A stretch of DNA of 41,831 bases, taken from positions 1 through 41,831 of the forward strand of contig NZ_SLVJ01000030.1 of the NCBI RefSeq assembly GCF_004345325.1. Reading direction: 5' to 3'. Below the pieces are notes generated by a model. It was given only the letters and a program-made list of their open reading frames with translations. It had not been told where the DNA came from and searched no databases. The translations under genes and the position numbers were made by a program. Shown here piece by piece: positions 31,401-39,873 of the stretch (the stretch's first letter is position 1; each line of letters begins with the position of its first letter). The stretch is from Acinetobacter calcoaceticus (GTDB taxonomy: Bacteria; Pseudomonadota; Gammaproteobacteria; Pseudomonadales; Moraxellaceae).

Positions 31401-34052
31401 TTAGTTGAGATGCTGAAGTTGTGATTTCAGCGCATAGAGTTGATCCAAGGCCTGACGTGGACTAAGACTATCGATGTCGAGTGCATCTAGTGCAATCAAC
31501 ACTGGAGAAGGCTCCACTTCAATGACTGGCTCAATCTGTGCTGATTCAATCTGTTCAACGTCTAAACTATCAGTATTGAATAGATCGTTTTGCACAGTTT
31601 GGTTCAACTGCTGCTGTTGCTGTTTTTCCAAGATTTTTAAGCGTTTTTGTGCCTCTTTGATCACGCTGTTGGGGATACCTGCTAACTTGGCCACTTGTAG
31701 GCCATGGCTTTGACTGGCAGGCCCTTGTTGTACTTTGTGCAATAAGATCAAGTTGCCATTAAGTTCTTTGGCGGTGACATGATAGTTATCAATCGCCACT
31801 TCAGAGGCCAGTTCGGTGAGCTCAAAATAGTGCGTTGCAAATAAACACAGACATTTAATGCGTTTGGTTAGATCGAGGACACAGGCCCATGCCAAAGAAA
31901 GACCATCATAGGTACTGGTGCCGCGACCGACTTCATCCATCAGTACCAATGACTGGTGAGTGGCATGATGCAAGATCTGTGAGGTCTCCGTCATTTCCAC
32001 CATAAAGGTTGATTTACCTGAAGAGAGATCATCAGCTGAACCAATACGGGTGAAGATACGATCGATTGGGCCAAGTTTGACCGCTTGAGCAGGAACAAAA
32101 CTGCCGCAATAGGCCAGTAATGTGATCAATGCAGTTTGACGCATATAAGTGGATTTACCGCCCATGTTCGGGCCAGTGATAATCGCCATCCGATGATGAA
32201 AATCAAGATGGGTGTCATTGGGGGTATATGGGGTTTTAATCAGTGACTCAACCACGGGGTGGCGACCGCCTTGGATATGGATGCCAATCTCAGGACTAAA
32301 ACTCGGTCGATTCCAACTGTGTAGACGAGCCTGATAAGCAAAGTTACTGATCAAATCAAACTGGGCAATGGCACTGCTCATCATCTGTAGTTCTGCGATG
32401 TGCTCACGAAGTTGTTCGAGTAGCATTTCAAACAGCATCTTTTCACGTGCCAACGCACGAGATTCACTGGACAAGACCTTGTCTTCAAATGACTTCAGTT
32501 CAGGCGTGATATAGCGCTCAGCATTTTTGAGGGTTTGGCGACGGATATAATGCTCAGGTGCTTGTTCTGCTTGAGCACGGGTCAATTCGATATAATAACC
32601 ACTGACTCGGTTATAGCCGATCTTCAGGGTGTTAATGCCGGTGTTTTGACGCTCTTGGATTTCGAGATCAATCAGGAATTGACCCGCATGATCACGAATC
32701 TTGCGTAACTCATCGAGTTCCTCATCATAGCCTTCAGCGATGACATTGCCATCACGCAGCAGCACCGGTGGATTTTCAACGATTGCAGACAGTAGCAATT
32801 GATAGAGGCCAGCAAAGTCACCCAACTCTAGGTTGAGTTGCTGTAATAAGTTTTTGCTGTCCACGTTCAGCAACGGCGCGATGGTTTCACGGATCTGTGG
32901 GATCTGTTCACAGGCTTGACGTAACTGGATCAAGTCACGTGGGCGAGCACTGCCCAAAGCCACACGACCAAGCACACGCTCGACATCGCCGATTTCTTTA
33001 AGCACTGAACGTAATGGGGTTTCGTAGAACCCGTCCATTAAACTTTGAATCGCATCAAGACGTCGATCGAGTAAGGCAGTATCTCTGAGCGGTTGCATCA
33101 AGGTACGACTGAGTAATCGACTGCCCATCGCTGTTTCACAACGATTCAGCAGGTCAAACAAAGAGGTACCGTGTTCAAACAGTGGTTCAATGATTTCAAG
33201 GTTGCGTCGAGTGACTGGATCGAGTGCGATAAAATCTGTGCTTTGTTCGAGTTTGATGGATTGGATATGTGGCAGGGCCGTTTTTTGGGTTTCTTTGGCA
33301 TAGTGGATCAATGCCGCTGCTGCTGCCTTGGCCAATGGCAGTTGATCGATGCCAAAGCCAGACAAAGTCGAAACTTTAAATTGATCACATAAGGTTTTTT
33401 GCGCATTGTTCTGATTAAAGTCGACATTGGGGCGCTTGGTGATTGAGCAATCGATATGTTTTTTGATTTGCTCAATAATATTTTGATCGATGATGTCTTC
33501 ATCCAGCAAGATTTCACTTGGCATCAGACGTGCCAATTCTAAAGCTAATGCCTCAGGTTGGTAGGGTTGTTGCTGGACTTTAAATGTGCCTGAACTCAGA
33601 TCGAGTAAGGCGATACCAATTTGATTTTGTTGTAGACACAGTGCCAAGAGATGGGAACTTTGATGCGCATTGAGCAGGGCATCATCGGTTAAAGTCCCGG
33701 GAGTGAGGATTCGAACCACAGCACGTTCAACTGGGCCTTTACCTGTCACTTCACCGACTTGCTCGCAGATGGCAACGGTCTCACCTTGTTTGACCAAGCG
33801 AGCCAGATAACCCTCGGCAGCATGATAGGGCACACCCGCCATTGGGATCGGTTCGCCATTGCTCTTGCCACGATGGGTCAGGGTAATACCTAATAATTTT
33901 GCGGCTTTACTGGCATCTTGAAAGAATAGCTCATAAAAATCGCCCATCCGATAAAACATCAACGCATCTTGATGCTGCATTTTAACTTTTAGGTATTGCT
34001 GCATCATTGGGGTATGTGTGGTGGGATCAGCCGTGATGATATTGCTATTCAT
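31401..34052 (-). CDS. mutS: DNA mismatch repair protein MutS
   Basis: The 883-residue ATPase recognises mismatches and recruits MutL. The mismatch-binding Phe-x-Glu is in RMGDFYELFF near residue 37-42. The ATPase domain has Walker A GPNMGGKST and Walker B LVLMDEVGRGTSTYDG with the LFATHYFELT segment. A beta-clamp-like motif QNDLF lies at about 821-825, and the C-terminal tetramerisation helix ends the protein (SPRQALDQLYALKSQL). Length and order are standard. It is transcribed alone. Confidence 0.98.
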   Translation of the reverse strand: MNSNIITADPTTHTPMMQQYLKVKMQHQDALMFYRMGDFYELFFQDASKAAKLLGITLTHRGKSNGEPIPMAGVPYHAAEGYLARLVKQGETVAICEQVGEVTGKGPVERAVVRILTPGTLTDDALLNAHQSSHLLALCLQQNQIGIALLDLSSGTFKVQQQPYQPEALALELARLMPSEILLDEDIIDQNIIEQIKKHIDCSITKRPNVDFNQNNAQKTLCDQFKVSTLSGFGIDQLPLAKAAAAALIHYAKETQKTALPHIQSIKLEQSTDFIALDPVTRRNLEIIEPLFEHGTSLFDLLNRCETAMGSRLLSRTLMQPLRDTALLDRRLDAIQSLMDGFYETPLRSVLKEIGDVERVLGRVALGSARPRDLIQLRQACEQIPQIRETIAPLLNVDSKNLLQQLNLELGDFAGLYQLLLSAIVENPPVLLRDGNVIAEGYDEELDELRKIRDHAGQFLIDLEIQERQNTGINTLKIGYNRVSGYYIELTRAQAEQAPEHYIRRQTLKNAERYITPELKSFEDKVLSSESRALAREKMLFEMLLEQLREHIAELQMMSSAIAQFDLISNFAYQARLHSWNRPSFSPEIGIHIQGGRHPVVESLIKTPYTPNDTHLDFHHRMAIITGPNMGGKSTYMRQTALITLLAYCGSFVPAQAVKLGPIDRIFTRIGSADDLSSGKSTFMVEMTETSQILHHATHQSLVLMDEVGRGTSTYDGLSLAWACVLDLTKRIKCLCLFATHYFELTELASEVAIDNYHVTAKELNGNLILLHKVQQGPASQSHGLQVAKLAGIPNSVIKEAQKRLKILEKQQQQQLNQTVQNDLFNTDSLDVEQIESAQIEPVIEVEPSPVLIALDALDIDSLSPRQALDQLYALKSQLQHLN

Positions 34053-34471
34053 ATGTACTCATTCCTTCAATATTGTCTATAAATATCATTTAATACGGGC
34101 TGTTCAAGCATGCGGCTTAGGGGGAGATTCTCCCAAGTCAGAACTTTAAACCACGCAAAATTTTCGCGTTGCCATGGTAACAAATTTAGTCGCCCAAACA
34201 AAAGTCATGATCGGCAATCCCTGACCAGAAGTGCGGCATTGCGTGGTACTTTTTGAGCGTTTGGTGATTAATAAATACAGTTTGCTCAGATTTCATCGTG
34301 ATCAATATTGATCCAGCCCAATGCAATTGGACAGGGTAAATAAATATTCAGGTCGAAGCACTATGCCTGGATGCTATCCTACATTGCAATGCCTCAATAA
34401 ATGCATAAGGCATTTACGAGGCATAGTCTGGGTTGAACTCTGGGCCTTCGCATGGGTGTAATGCGGTATTG
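34053..34471. other. Non-coding stretch between mutS and the amine locus
   Basis: About 420 bases with no gene recognised. Several short imperfect repeats (GCATAAGGCAT, GGCATAG, AATGC words at 34370-34430) are present but form no convincing terminator. It should contain the mutS promoter and the 3' end of the oxidoreductase transcript. Confidence 0.45.
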
Positions 34472-35887
34472 TTAAAAAGACACCATTTTCCCCGGATTAA
34501 ATAAAGCGCCGAGGCCATAGGCACTTTTGGCAATCGGAATGACCAACGGGGCTAGATTTCGACCAAACAGAATGCTTTGGTGGTCAATCTGACGTAGCAT
34601 ATCAAAATCACTGCAATCACCCAGGAAGTCTGCTGCAATGGCTTTACCGATGCGTACTGTTTGCGCCACGCCGTGACCGCTCCAACCATGTACTGCATAG
34701 ATTGGGAATTGATTGGCAGATTTACGACTATCTACTGCACCGTTGACGGTTAAATCCGTGGTACCACTCCAGACAAAGTCGATTGAAACATCTTCAAGTT
34801 GTGGGAAAACCGTATGGATACGACCTTTGAGATAGTCATGGGTTTTTTGGGTAGGCCAACAACTGCCTGTGCCTTGTCCACCAAATAACAAACGGTTGTC
34901 GCAGACAGGACGGTAATAATCTATTTGAAATTGGGTATCGTATACGGGATGTCCCTGTGGCAGCAGGGTATGTATATCAATACTTAAGGGTGCAGTGGTA
35001 CAGACATAGGTGTAAAACGGTAAGGTGGTGGATTTTTTTTCAGCAAGTAACGACGCGGATGCATGATGTACCCCGAGCACCACCGATTTTTTGGCTTTGA
35101 TCCGACCTTGAGCCGTATGCACATAGATGCCATCGGCTGTTTCCTCGATACGTAGCACTTCAGTTTGTTCATAGACCACACCGCCGTGCTGACAAAAGCC
35201 ATAGATTAAACCCCGATTTAACGCCAAGGGATGGATCTGACCACCCAGTGAGTCAATCAATCCACCTTGATAGCTGTCGGATTGAATATATTGCATCAAT
35301 TCATGTTTACCAATGACTTGAGTGTGATCTTCAGCTAGATATTTACGTGCATCTGCGCCTTGGGTGAGTCCGACCAGATGCCCTTCATGCACTGCTGCGG
35401 TGATATGGCCGCGTTGACGTCTGAAATCGAGTTGATATTTTTCAGCGATGTCATCTATCAATTGCATCGCTTCGGTGGAGCTAAAGTGCCAGAGTTTTTT
35501 GGCATCGGCATAACTGAGTCGCTCAGCCATTTCAGCGGCTTCCCAACGTGCCAGACCTGGGGTGAGTTGTCCGCCATTGCGACCAGAAGCTGCACTTCCA
35601 ATGCGGTTTTTTTCAACCAAAATGGTATCCACGCCTTGCTCGGCGAGATGCATGGCTGCGGATGCGCCGAGCAATCCACCGCCGATCACCACCACATCGC
35701 ATTCGGTATCTGCTTGCAGTGCTTCAAAGCTGTGCCACGAGTCTAGAGAGCTTTCATAATAATTGGCAGGGTGAGGCAAGTCTGCATGGCGTGGGTCGAT
35801 CCAATTCCATTCTTTGCCCATCGCTGCAGCATTACTGGCTTTAAATTCAACATCAGTTAAAAAACTTGGTTTGGTGATTGTGGTCAT
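34472..35887 (-). CDS. FAD-dependent amine oxidoreductase (PuuB/DAO-like)
   Basis: The 471-residue flavoprotein has the Rossmann motif DVVVIGGGLLGASAAMHLAE (GGGLLG at 69-74), then SAASGRNGGQLTPG, the DAO-family FAD signature, and a C-terminal GWSGHGVAQTVRIGKAIA. It resembles gamma-glutamylputrescine oxidase (PuuB) and related amine oxidases, which turn amines into aldehydes with O2. ATG 35887 follows AAGGA; ATG 35917 in frame is less likely. It is cotranscribed behind the permease (51-base gap). No glutamylputrescine synthetase (puuA) gene is in the window, so the amine could be free. Confidence 0.85.
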   Translation of the reverse strand: MTTITKPSFLTDVEFKASNAAAMGKEWNWIDPRHADLPHPANYYESSLDSWHSFEALQADTECDVVVIGGGLLGASAAMHLAEQGVDTILVEKNRIGSAASGRNGGQLTPGLARWEAAEMAERLSYADAKKLWHFSSTEAMQLIDDIAEKYQLDFRRQRGHITAAVHEGHLVGLTQGADARKYLAEDHTQVIGKHELMQYIQSDSYQGGLIDSLGGQIHPLALNRGLIYGFCQHGGVVYEQTEVLRIEETADGIYVHTAQGRIKAKKSVVLGVHHASASLLAEKKSTTLPFYTYVCTTAPLSIDIHTLLPQGHPVYDTQFQIDYYRPVCDNRLLFGGQGTGSCWPTQKTHDYLKGRIHTVFPQLEDVSIDFVWSGTTDLTVNGAVDSRKSANQFPIYAVHGWSGHGVAQTVRIGKAIAADFLGDCSDFDMLRQIDHQSILFGRNLAPLVIPIAKSAYGLGALFNPGKMVSF

Positions 35888-35938
35888 GTACTGGGTCCTT
35901 TTAAATGAATAAATCATTGTTCTGATTAAATAAGGTCA

Positions 35939-37279
35939 TTAATAACTGCTTGTAATAGCAATACTTTGTTTTTTTATACGTTTATAACAATAGAGTAAAA
36001 AGCCGATTGCGAACCAAGTGCAACCAAAGGTTAATGCAGCAAGATCCAAGTTAATCCATAGAAACAGAATGCTGCTGACTGAAATAAGTGGTAGGAACAG
36101 ATTCAAAAATTTGTTTTTAAAGCCACGGCGTTGTTGCTGCTTGACATAAAACTTCATGAACACGGAAAAATTTACAGCGGTAAAGGCGACTAGCGCACCA
36201 AAGCTGATCAAGCTCAGCACTTGTGCCAGATTAAGAAAGACCGCACTCAATGAAATCGCACCCACAAATAATACGGAAAATACCGGGGTGCCATATTTGG
36301 CATGGAAAGTACCAAAGTATTTGCGTGGGAAAATATTGTCCTTGCCCATGATGTATAGCAGTCTAGACGCGCTGGCATGTGAGGCCAGACCCGAAGCGGC
36401 TGTATTCATAATTTGACCGACCAAGAAAATCGATTGGAACAAGGCACCACCGACATAGAGCACGATTTCTGGGAGTGCTTCATCTGGATGCAGAAAACGA
36501 GCATTGGTGGGAAAGTACAACTGTATAAACCATGCCGCACTAAAGAAAATTAAACCACCAGTCAGTGTGGTCAAGATCACAGCGCGAGGAATGGTTTTCT
36601 TGGGGGTTTTGGTTTCACTGGAGAGTGTGGTGACCGCATCGAAACCCAAAAATGAAAAGCACAATAGTGAAGCACCCGCAATCAGTGGCATTAAGTCTTG
36701 ATGCGCCTGCCATAAAGGCTGAATGCTCCAGATCTGTGAGGCACCCGCAGTGCCTTGCAACAGGGATAGATCTTTGATGACCAAATAGATAAACACCAAC
36801 ATCAACAGCACTGGGGCGAACACAAACACCAGACTGAGATTGGCTAAGATACGAATCCTAAAACAATTCACGAGGGTAACTAATGCGGCAGCAACCACCA
36901 CCCAGACCGTATAAGGGACACTGGGAATCAAGGCATTGAGATACAGGGCCGCCAAAAGTACGTTGATTAAGGGCAGCAGTAAGTAGTCGAGTAAAGCACA
37001 CCATCCAACGAAGAACCCACTTCGGGGGCCACAGCTTTCAGCGGTATAACTATAGGCTGAGCCGGAATGTTCTGATTCACGGCTAAAGCGGGCATAACTC
37101 CAAGCGGTCAATAACATAGCGGCCAAAGCCAGCAAATAGGCGAGTGGTACACGGCCTTGGGTCACGCCAGAAACAATGCCAAAGGTGTCGAATACTGTCA
37201 TCGGGGTCATATAGGCGATCCCGATAATGGTCACTTGCCACAATGACAATTTTTTTAATACTACAGTTGTTTTTTCCAT
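35939..37279 (-). CDS. APC-family amino acid/amine permease
   Basis: From ATG 37279 the product is 446 residues with about 12 hydrophobic segments. The first holds the family pattern VTIIGIAYMTPMTVFDTFGIVSG, and the consensus SGSAYSYTAESCGPRSGFFVGW and SFLGFDAVTTLSSETKTPKKTIPRAVI segments are clear. It is an inner-membrane importer, similar to the putrescine or amino acid permeases of the PuuP type. The upstream in-frame ATG at 37375 adds a polar leader and is rejected. Operator-like repeats lie upstream. Confidence 0.88.
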   Translation of the reverse strand: MEKTTVVLKKLSLWQVTIIGIAYMTPMTVFDTFGIVSGVTQGRVPLAYLLALAAMLLTAWSYARFSRESEHSGSAYSYTAESCGPRSGFFVGWCALLDYLLLPLINVLLAALYLNALIPSVPYTVWVVVAAALVTLVNCFRIRILANLSLVFVFAPVLLMLVFIYLVIKDLSLLQGTAGASQIWSIQPLWQAHQDLMPLIAGASLLCFSFLGFDAVTTLSSETKTPKKTIPRAVILTTLTGGLIFFSAAWFIQLYFPTNARFLHPDEALPEIVLYVGGALFQSIFLVGQIMNTAASGLASHASASRLLYIMGKDNIFPRKYFGTFHAKYGTPVFSVLFVGAISLSAVFLNLAQVLSLISFGALVAFTAVNFSVFMKFYVKQQQRRGFKNKFLNLFLPLISVSSILFLWINLDLAALTFGCTWFAIGFLLYCYKRIKKQSIAITSSY

Positions 37280-37398
37280 GGTCAGTAGCCTAGTTTTTGT
37301 TATCGCGTTGTTGGTGTTATTGCAAATTTTGGCCACAGTAAGACCAATACTTGTGCAATACAAATATACAAACAACGTTGAGAATGTTTATGACTTGA

Positions 37399-37445
37399 CT
37401 TGCATGATCCTTATGCAAGGCCCCTATACAAGACCTATATGCAAG
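37399..37445. promoter_or_regulatory. Candidate regulator-binding repeats upstream of the permease
   Basis: CTTGCAT (37399-37405) and ATGCAAG (37413-37419) form an inverted repeat with a 7-base spacer; a second ATGCAAG lies at 37439-37445. They are 120-165 bases upstream of the permease start in the 259-base gap after the Cache gene. The GntR protein encoded nearby is the natural candidate ligand; this is inference. Confidence 0.4.
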
Positions 37446-37538
37446 TTATGGTCCAGTGATTGGTTCAGCTGTGCTTCAAACCGTCAAGTTCGAGCAGTAT
37501 CTTGTTCAACTTCGGCTAGGTCCGCCGTTACACACCGA

Positions 37539-38249
37539 CTAGGACAGCATCACCAATTGGAATGGCATTTGTGCTGGCTTGGTTGGTGATTGAATAGCAG
37601 CGGATTTTAATAAGGTTCCGGTGCGGATCGTGACATCATTCGAGGTAATGACGCGGGCTTGGTCATTGATGATGACTGCTTTTTGTTGGATGTTTTTGAG
37701 ACTGGGCATGAAGATTTTTTCCAGTGCAGAGACCAGTAGATCAATGGCAATCACCCCAATAAACTGTCCATTGACCAATACAGGATGCGCAGAGGTAATG
37801 GTATACGCGCCATTACAGATATAGTCCACATAGGGCCCATAGATGCAGGGTTGTTGATTCTGAGCGGGTGCATGGAACCATTCGAAAGATCGAAAGTCTA
37901 GAAAACGCTGCGCGTTTTGATAATTTTCCAGTTTGGCTTGTTGTAGTTGATTGGCTTTTTTATACCACCATTCAAGGGTCCAATAGTCTTGTTGATCCTG
38001 AGTCCCAGCACAATAACTGGCAAAGCCCATTCCTTGACTATAATGACTTTTTTTCAGTGCATCTTGGATCGCATGTTGTAGGGCAAGACGTTCACCACTG
38101 GTCAGTTTTAAGCCCATCGGATCGACCTCGCGATGTGGTGCCACAATCTGACTGGTTTGTTGGGCTAAGGTCTCAGCCAGTAAAGTGGTTTCATTGACCA
38201 CTTGTAGCAGTAAGTCTTGCAGCTCGGTAATCAAATGTTGTTGGGTCAT
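37539..38249 (-). CDS. Stand-alone Cache-domain protein without membrane anchor
   Basis: The 236-residue product reads as a PDC/Cache sensor: WTLEWWYKKANQLQQAKLEN in the long N-terminal helix region, FEWFHAPAQNQQPCIYGPYV-type ligand pocket, TSAHPVLVNGQFIGVIAIDL, and a second small subdomain (QKAVIINDQARVITSN). Cache domains normally sit outside the membrane between two transmembrane helices; here none is seen and no signal peptide. It should be cytosolic. AAGGAG and AAAGGA precede the ATG. It follows the GntR gene by 55 bases, so cotranscription is likely. Confidence 0.8.
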   Translation of the reverse strand: MTQQHLITELQDLLLQVVNETTLLAETLAQQTSQIVAPHREVDPMGLKLTSGERLALQHAIQDALKKSHYSQGMGFASYCAGTQDQQDYWTLEWWYKKANQLQQAKLENYQNAQRFLDFRSFEWFHAPAQNQQPCIYGPYVDYICNGAYTITSAHPVLVNGQFIGVIAIDLLVSALEKIFMPSLKNIQQKAVIINDQARVITSNDVTIRTGTLLKSAAIQSPTKPAQMPFQLVMLS

Positions 38250-38304
38250 TCCTTTAACTCCTTAAACAAGCATGTCATTGACTGAAGATAGAGCAACTCA
38301 GGAT

Positions 38305-39024
38305 TTATTCGATGCTTAGCTTATAGTGCAGCATTTGGTCCGTGAGCATGGAGATTATTCTTTTTGCTTCAAGCAATGCCAGGTCTTCATGGCCTTGATT
38401 AAAAGTGCGTAGTAATTCTTGATATTGTGCAACCATGCGCTGATGAAAAGCATGGTCTTGATACAGCACCGCGATCAAGGGTGCCCATTCCGCTTGAATG
38501 CTTAATTCTTGTACAGCCAATCGCGAAGATTGGGCAAAGGTGCATAAAGTCAGCAAACAGCGTAGATCCAACTGAGCACGATTGTCTGCTTCGGTCTGTT
38601 GCGCAAATTGTTCGATCAATTCACCTAGTTTACTCAGCTCCGACTGGGTGGTTCTTTGTGCGGCCAAATAGGCGCTATGTCCGACGATCGCACTATGAAA
38701 CTCACCTAAATCAGCCAAGAATTCATTACTGGCTTGACGCAGCGGATGTTGATTGAGCAGTAAATCTGCAGGTAGTTCACAAATGAAACTTCCACCATTT
38801 CGACCACGCCGTGTATCGATCAGGCCTTTAACCCGCAAGGTATTGAGTGCTTCACGGACGGTAATGGGGGAGACCCCCATCAATCTGGCCAATTCTGCTT
38901 CATTTGGAAGTTGTTCATTATGCTTAAGGAGTCCAGAAATAATTGCATTTTCCAAACGCTCAATCACCTGTTCAGAACGCGTGGCTTGACCAATCGGTGC
39001 AAATATAATGGTACTGGCTGACAT
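38305..39024 (-). CDS. FadR-subfamily GntR transcriptional regulator
   Basis: The 239-residue regulator has the GntR winged helix at about 15-80 (VIERLENAIISGLLKHNEQL, EAELARLMGVSPITVREALN, GLIDTRRGRNGGSFI) and an all-helical FCD-type C-terminal domain (about 95-230) that usually binds carboxylates or metals. It probably controls the locus around it, sensing a pathway metabolite. A terminator-like structure sits just before its start. Confidence 0.9.
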   Translation of the reverse strand: MSASTIIFAPIGQATRSEQVIERLENAIISGLLKHNEQLPNEAELARLMGVSPITVREALNTLRVKGLIDTRRGRNGGSFICELPADLLLNQHPLRQASNEFLADLGEFHSAIVGHSAYLAAQRTTQSELSKLGELIEQFAQQTEADNRAQLDLRCLLTLCTFAQSSRLAVQELSIQAEWAPLIAVLYQDHAFHQRMVAQYQELLRTFNQGHEDLALLEAKRIISMLTDQMLHYKLSIE

Positions 39025-39030
39025 AAAGAA

Positions 39031-39066
39031 CTCGCTTAAAAGCGAGGGGGATAGCCTCGCTTTTTT
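39031..39066 (-). terminator. Terminator with an alternative hairpin, before the GntR gene
   Basis: On the minus strand GCGAGG-CTATCCC-CCTCGC is flanked by A- and T-runs, a terminator for the aldehyde dehydrogenase/NTF2 transcript. The same CCTCGC arm can instead pair as CTCGCTT with AAGCGAG just downstream, which overlaps the region where the GntR ribosome site should be. The two folds exclude each other. Confidence 0.65.
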
Positions 39067-39091
39067 AAACTATTGAAGCGTCAAAAACGCC

Positions 39092-39862
39092 TTAAAATAC
39101 CCCATGGGGATGAACCGCTTCGGCATCTTCTGGGACTGCGGCAATCGCATCCCATAGTTCCGCAATTTTTCCATCTTCAACACGCCATAATTCAAAATAA
39201 GCATGTCGCTGCCCCGCAATACTGCCCTCAGAATGGGTCAGTACAAACGGACCTTCTGCAATACTGCGATGGGTTGTGGAGTATAGCAAACCTTCACCAT
39301 GTTGACGGATTTTGTTGAGAAAATCGATTACAGCATCAATGCCATCGCCGATATCTGGGCTGTGCTGTAAAAAATGTACCCCATCGGAATAGCGTCTAAA
39401 GGCTTCATAGTCACCCTCAATCAGTGCCTCTTTAAAAAAGCTGAGTACCAATTGTCGATTTTGAGCTTCCTGACCTGTCGACTGCACTGCAGTTAGCCCA
39501 TCAAGTTGGCTGCGACCACTGCTGTTCGGTGCGGCTTCAGGCACTAACCCATCCCAATGCTCTGCGATTTTTCCATCCTGTACCCGATAGATATCGAAGC
39601 CCACCAAAGGCATCTCATCTAAGCCCACAAATCGGCCATGGATCGCAACCAAATCGCCATCCGCCAAGACTCTGACCGCTTCATGTTGAAGGTTGGGGCA
39701 GTCCAGTACCAATTGCTTGAGTCCTGCCAAACCATCCGCCACCAAAGGCGAGTGCTCGATAAAATCTGCTGCAAAGTATTGATCTAGAGCGCTCAGGTCA
39801 TGCAAGGTGAACAATGCATGATGTGCAGCGCAGACCATATCTTTCATCTGTTGTTGCTTCAT
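39092..39862 (-). CDS. Two-domain NTF2/SnoaL-like protein
   Basis: The 256-residue product is two SnoaL-like folds in tandem (about 1-115 and 130-245). Each has the pattern F--AL--GDY or ALDQYFAADFIEHSP, then VAIHGRFVG or VLTHSEGSI, and D-YRV-DGKIAEHWD or ELWRVEDGKIAELWD. Such proteins range from isomerases and hydrolases to binding proteins; the reaction here is unknown. It starts 11 bases after the aldehyde dehydrogenase stop, so the two are an operon. Confidence 0.85.
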   Translation of the reverse strand: MKQQQMKDMVCAAHHALFTLHDLSALDQYFAADFIEHSPLVADGLAGLKQLVLDCPNLQHEAVRVLADGDLVAIHGRFVGLDEMPLVGFDIYRVQDGKIAEHWDGLVPEAAPNSSGRSQLDGLTAVQSTGQEAQNRQLVLSFFKEALIEGDYEAFRRYSDGVHFLQHSPDIGDGIDAVIDFLNKIRQHGEGLLYSTTHRSIAEGPFVLTHSEGSIAGQRHAYFELWRVEDGKIAELWDAIAAVPEDAEAVHPHGVF

Positions 39863-39873
39863 TGCTGTGTCCT

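Noticed and set aside
34053..34471. Possible small RNA or terminator in the mutS gap
   Set aside because: Only short imperfect repeats without a T-run were seen.
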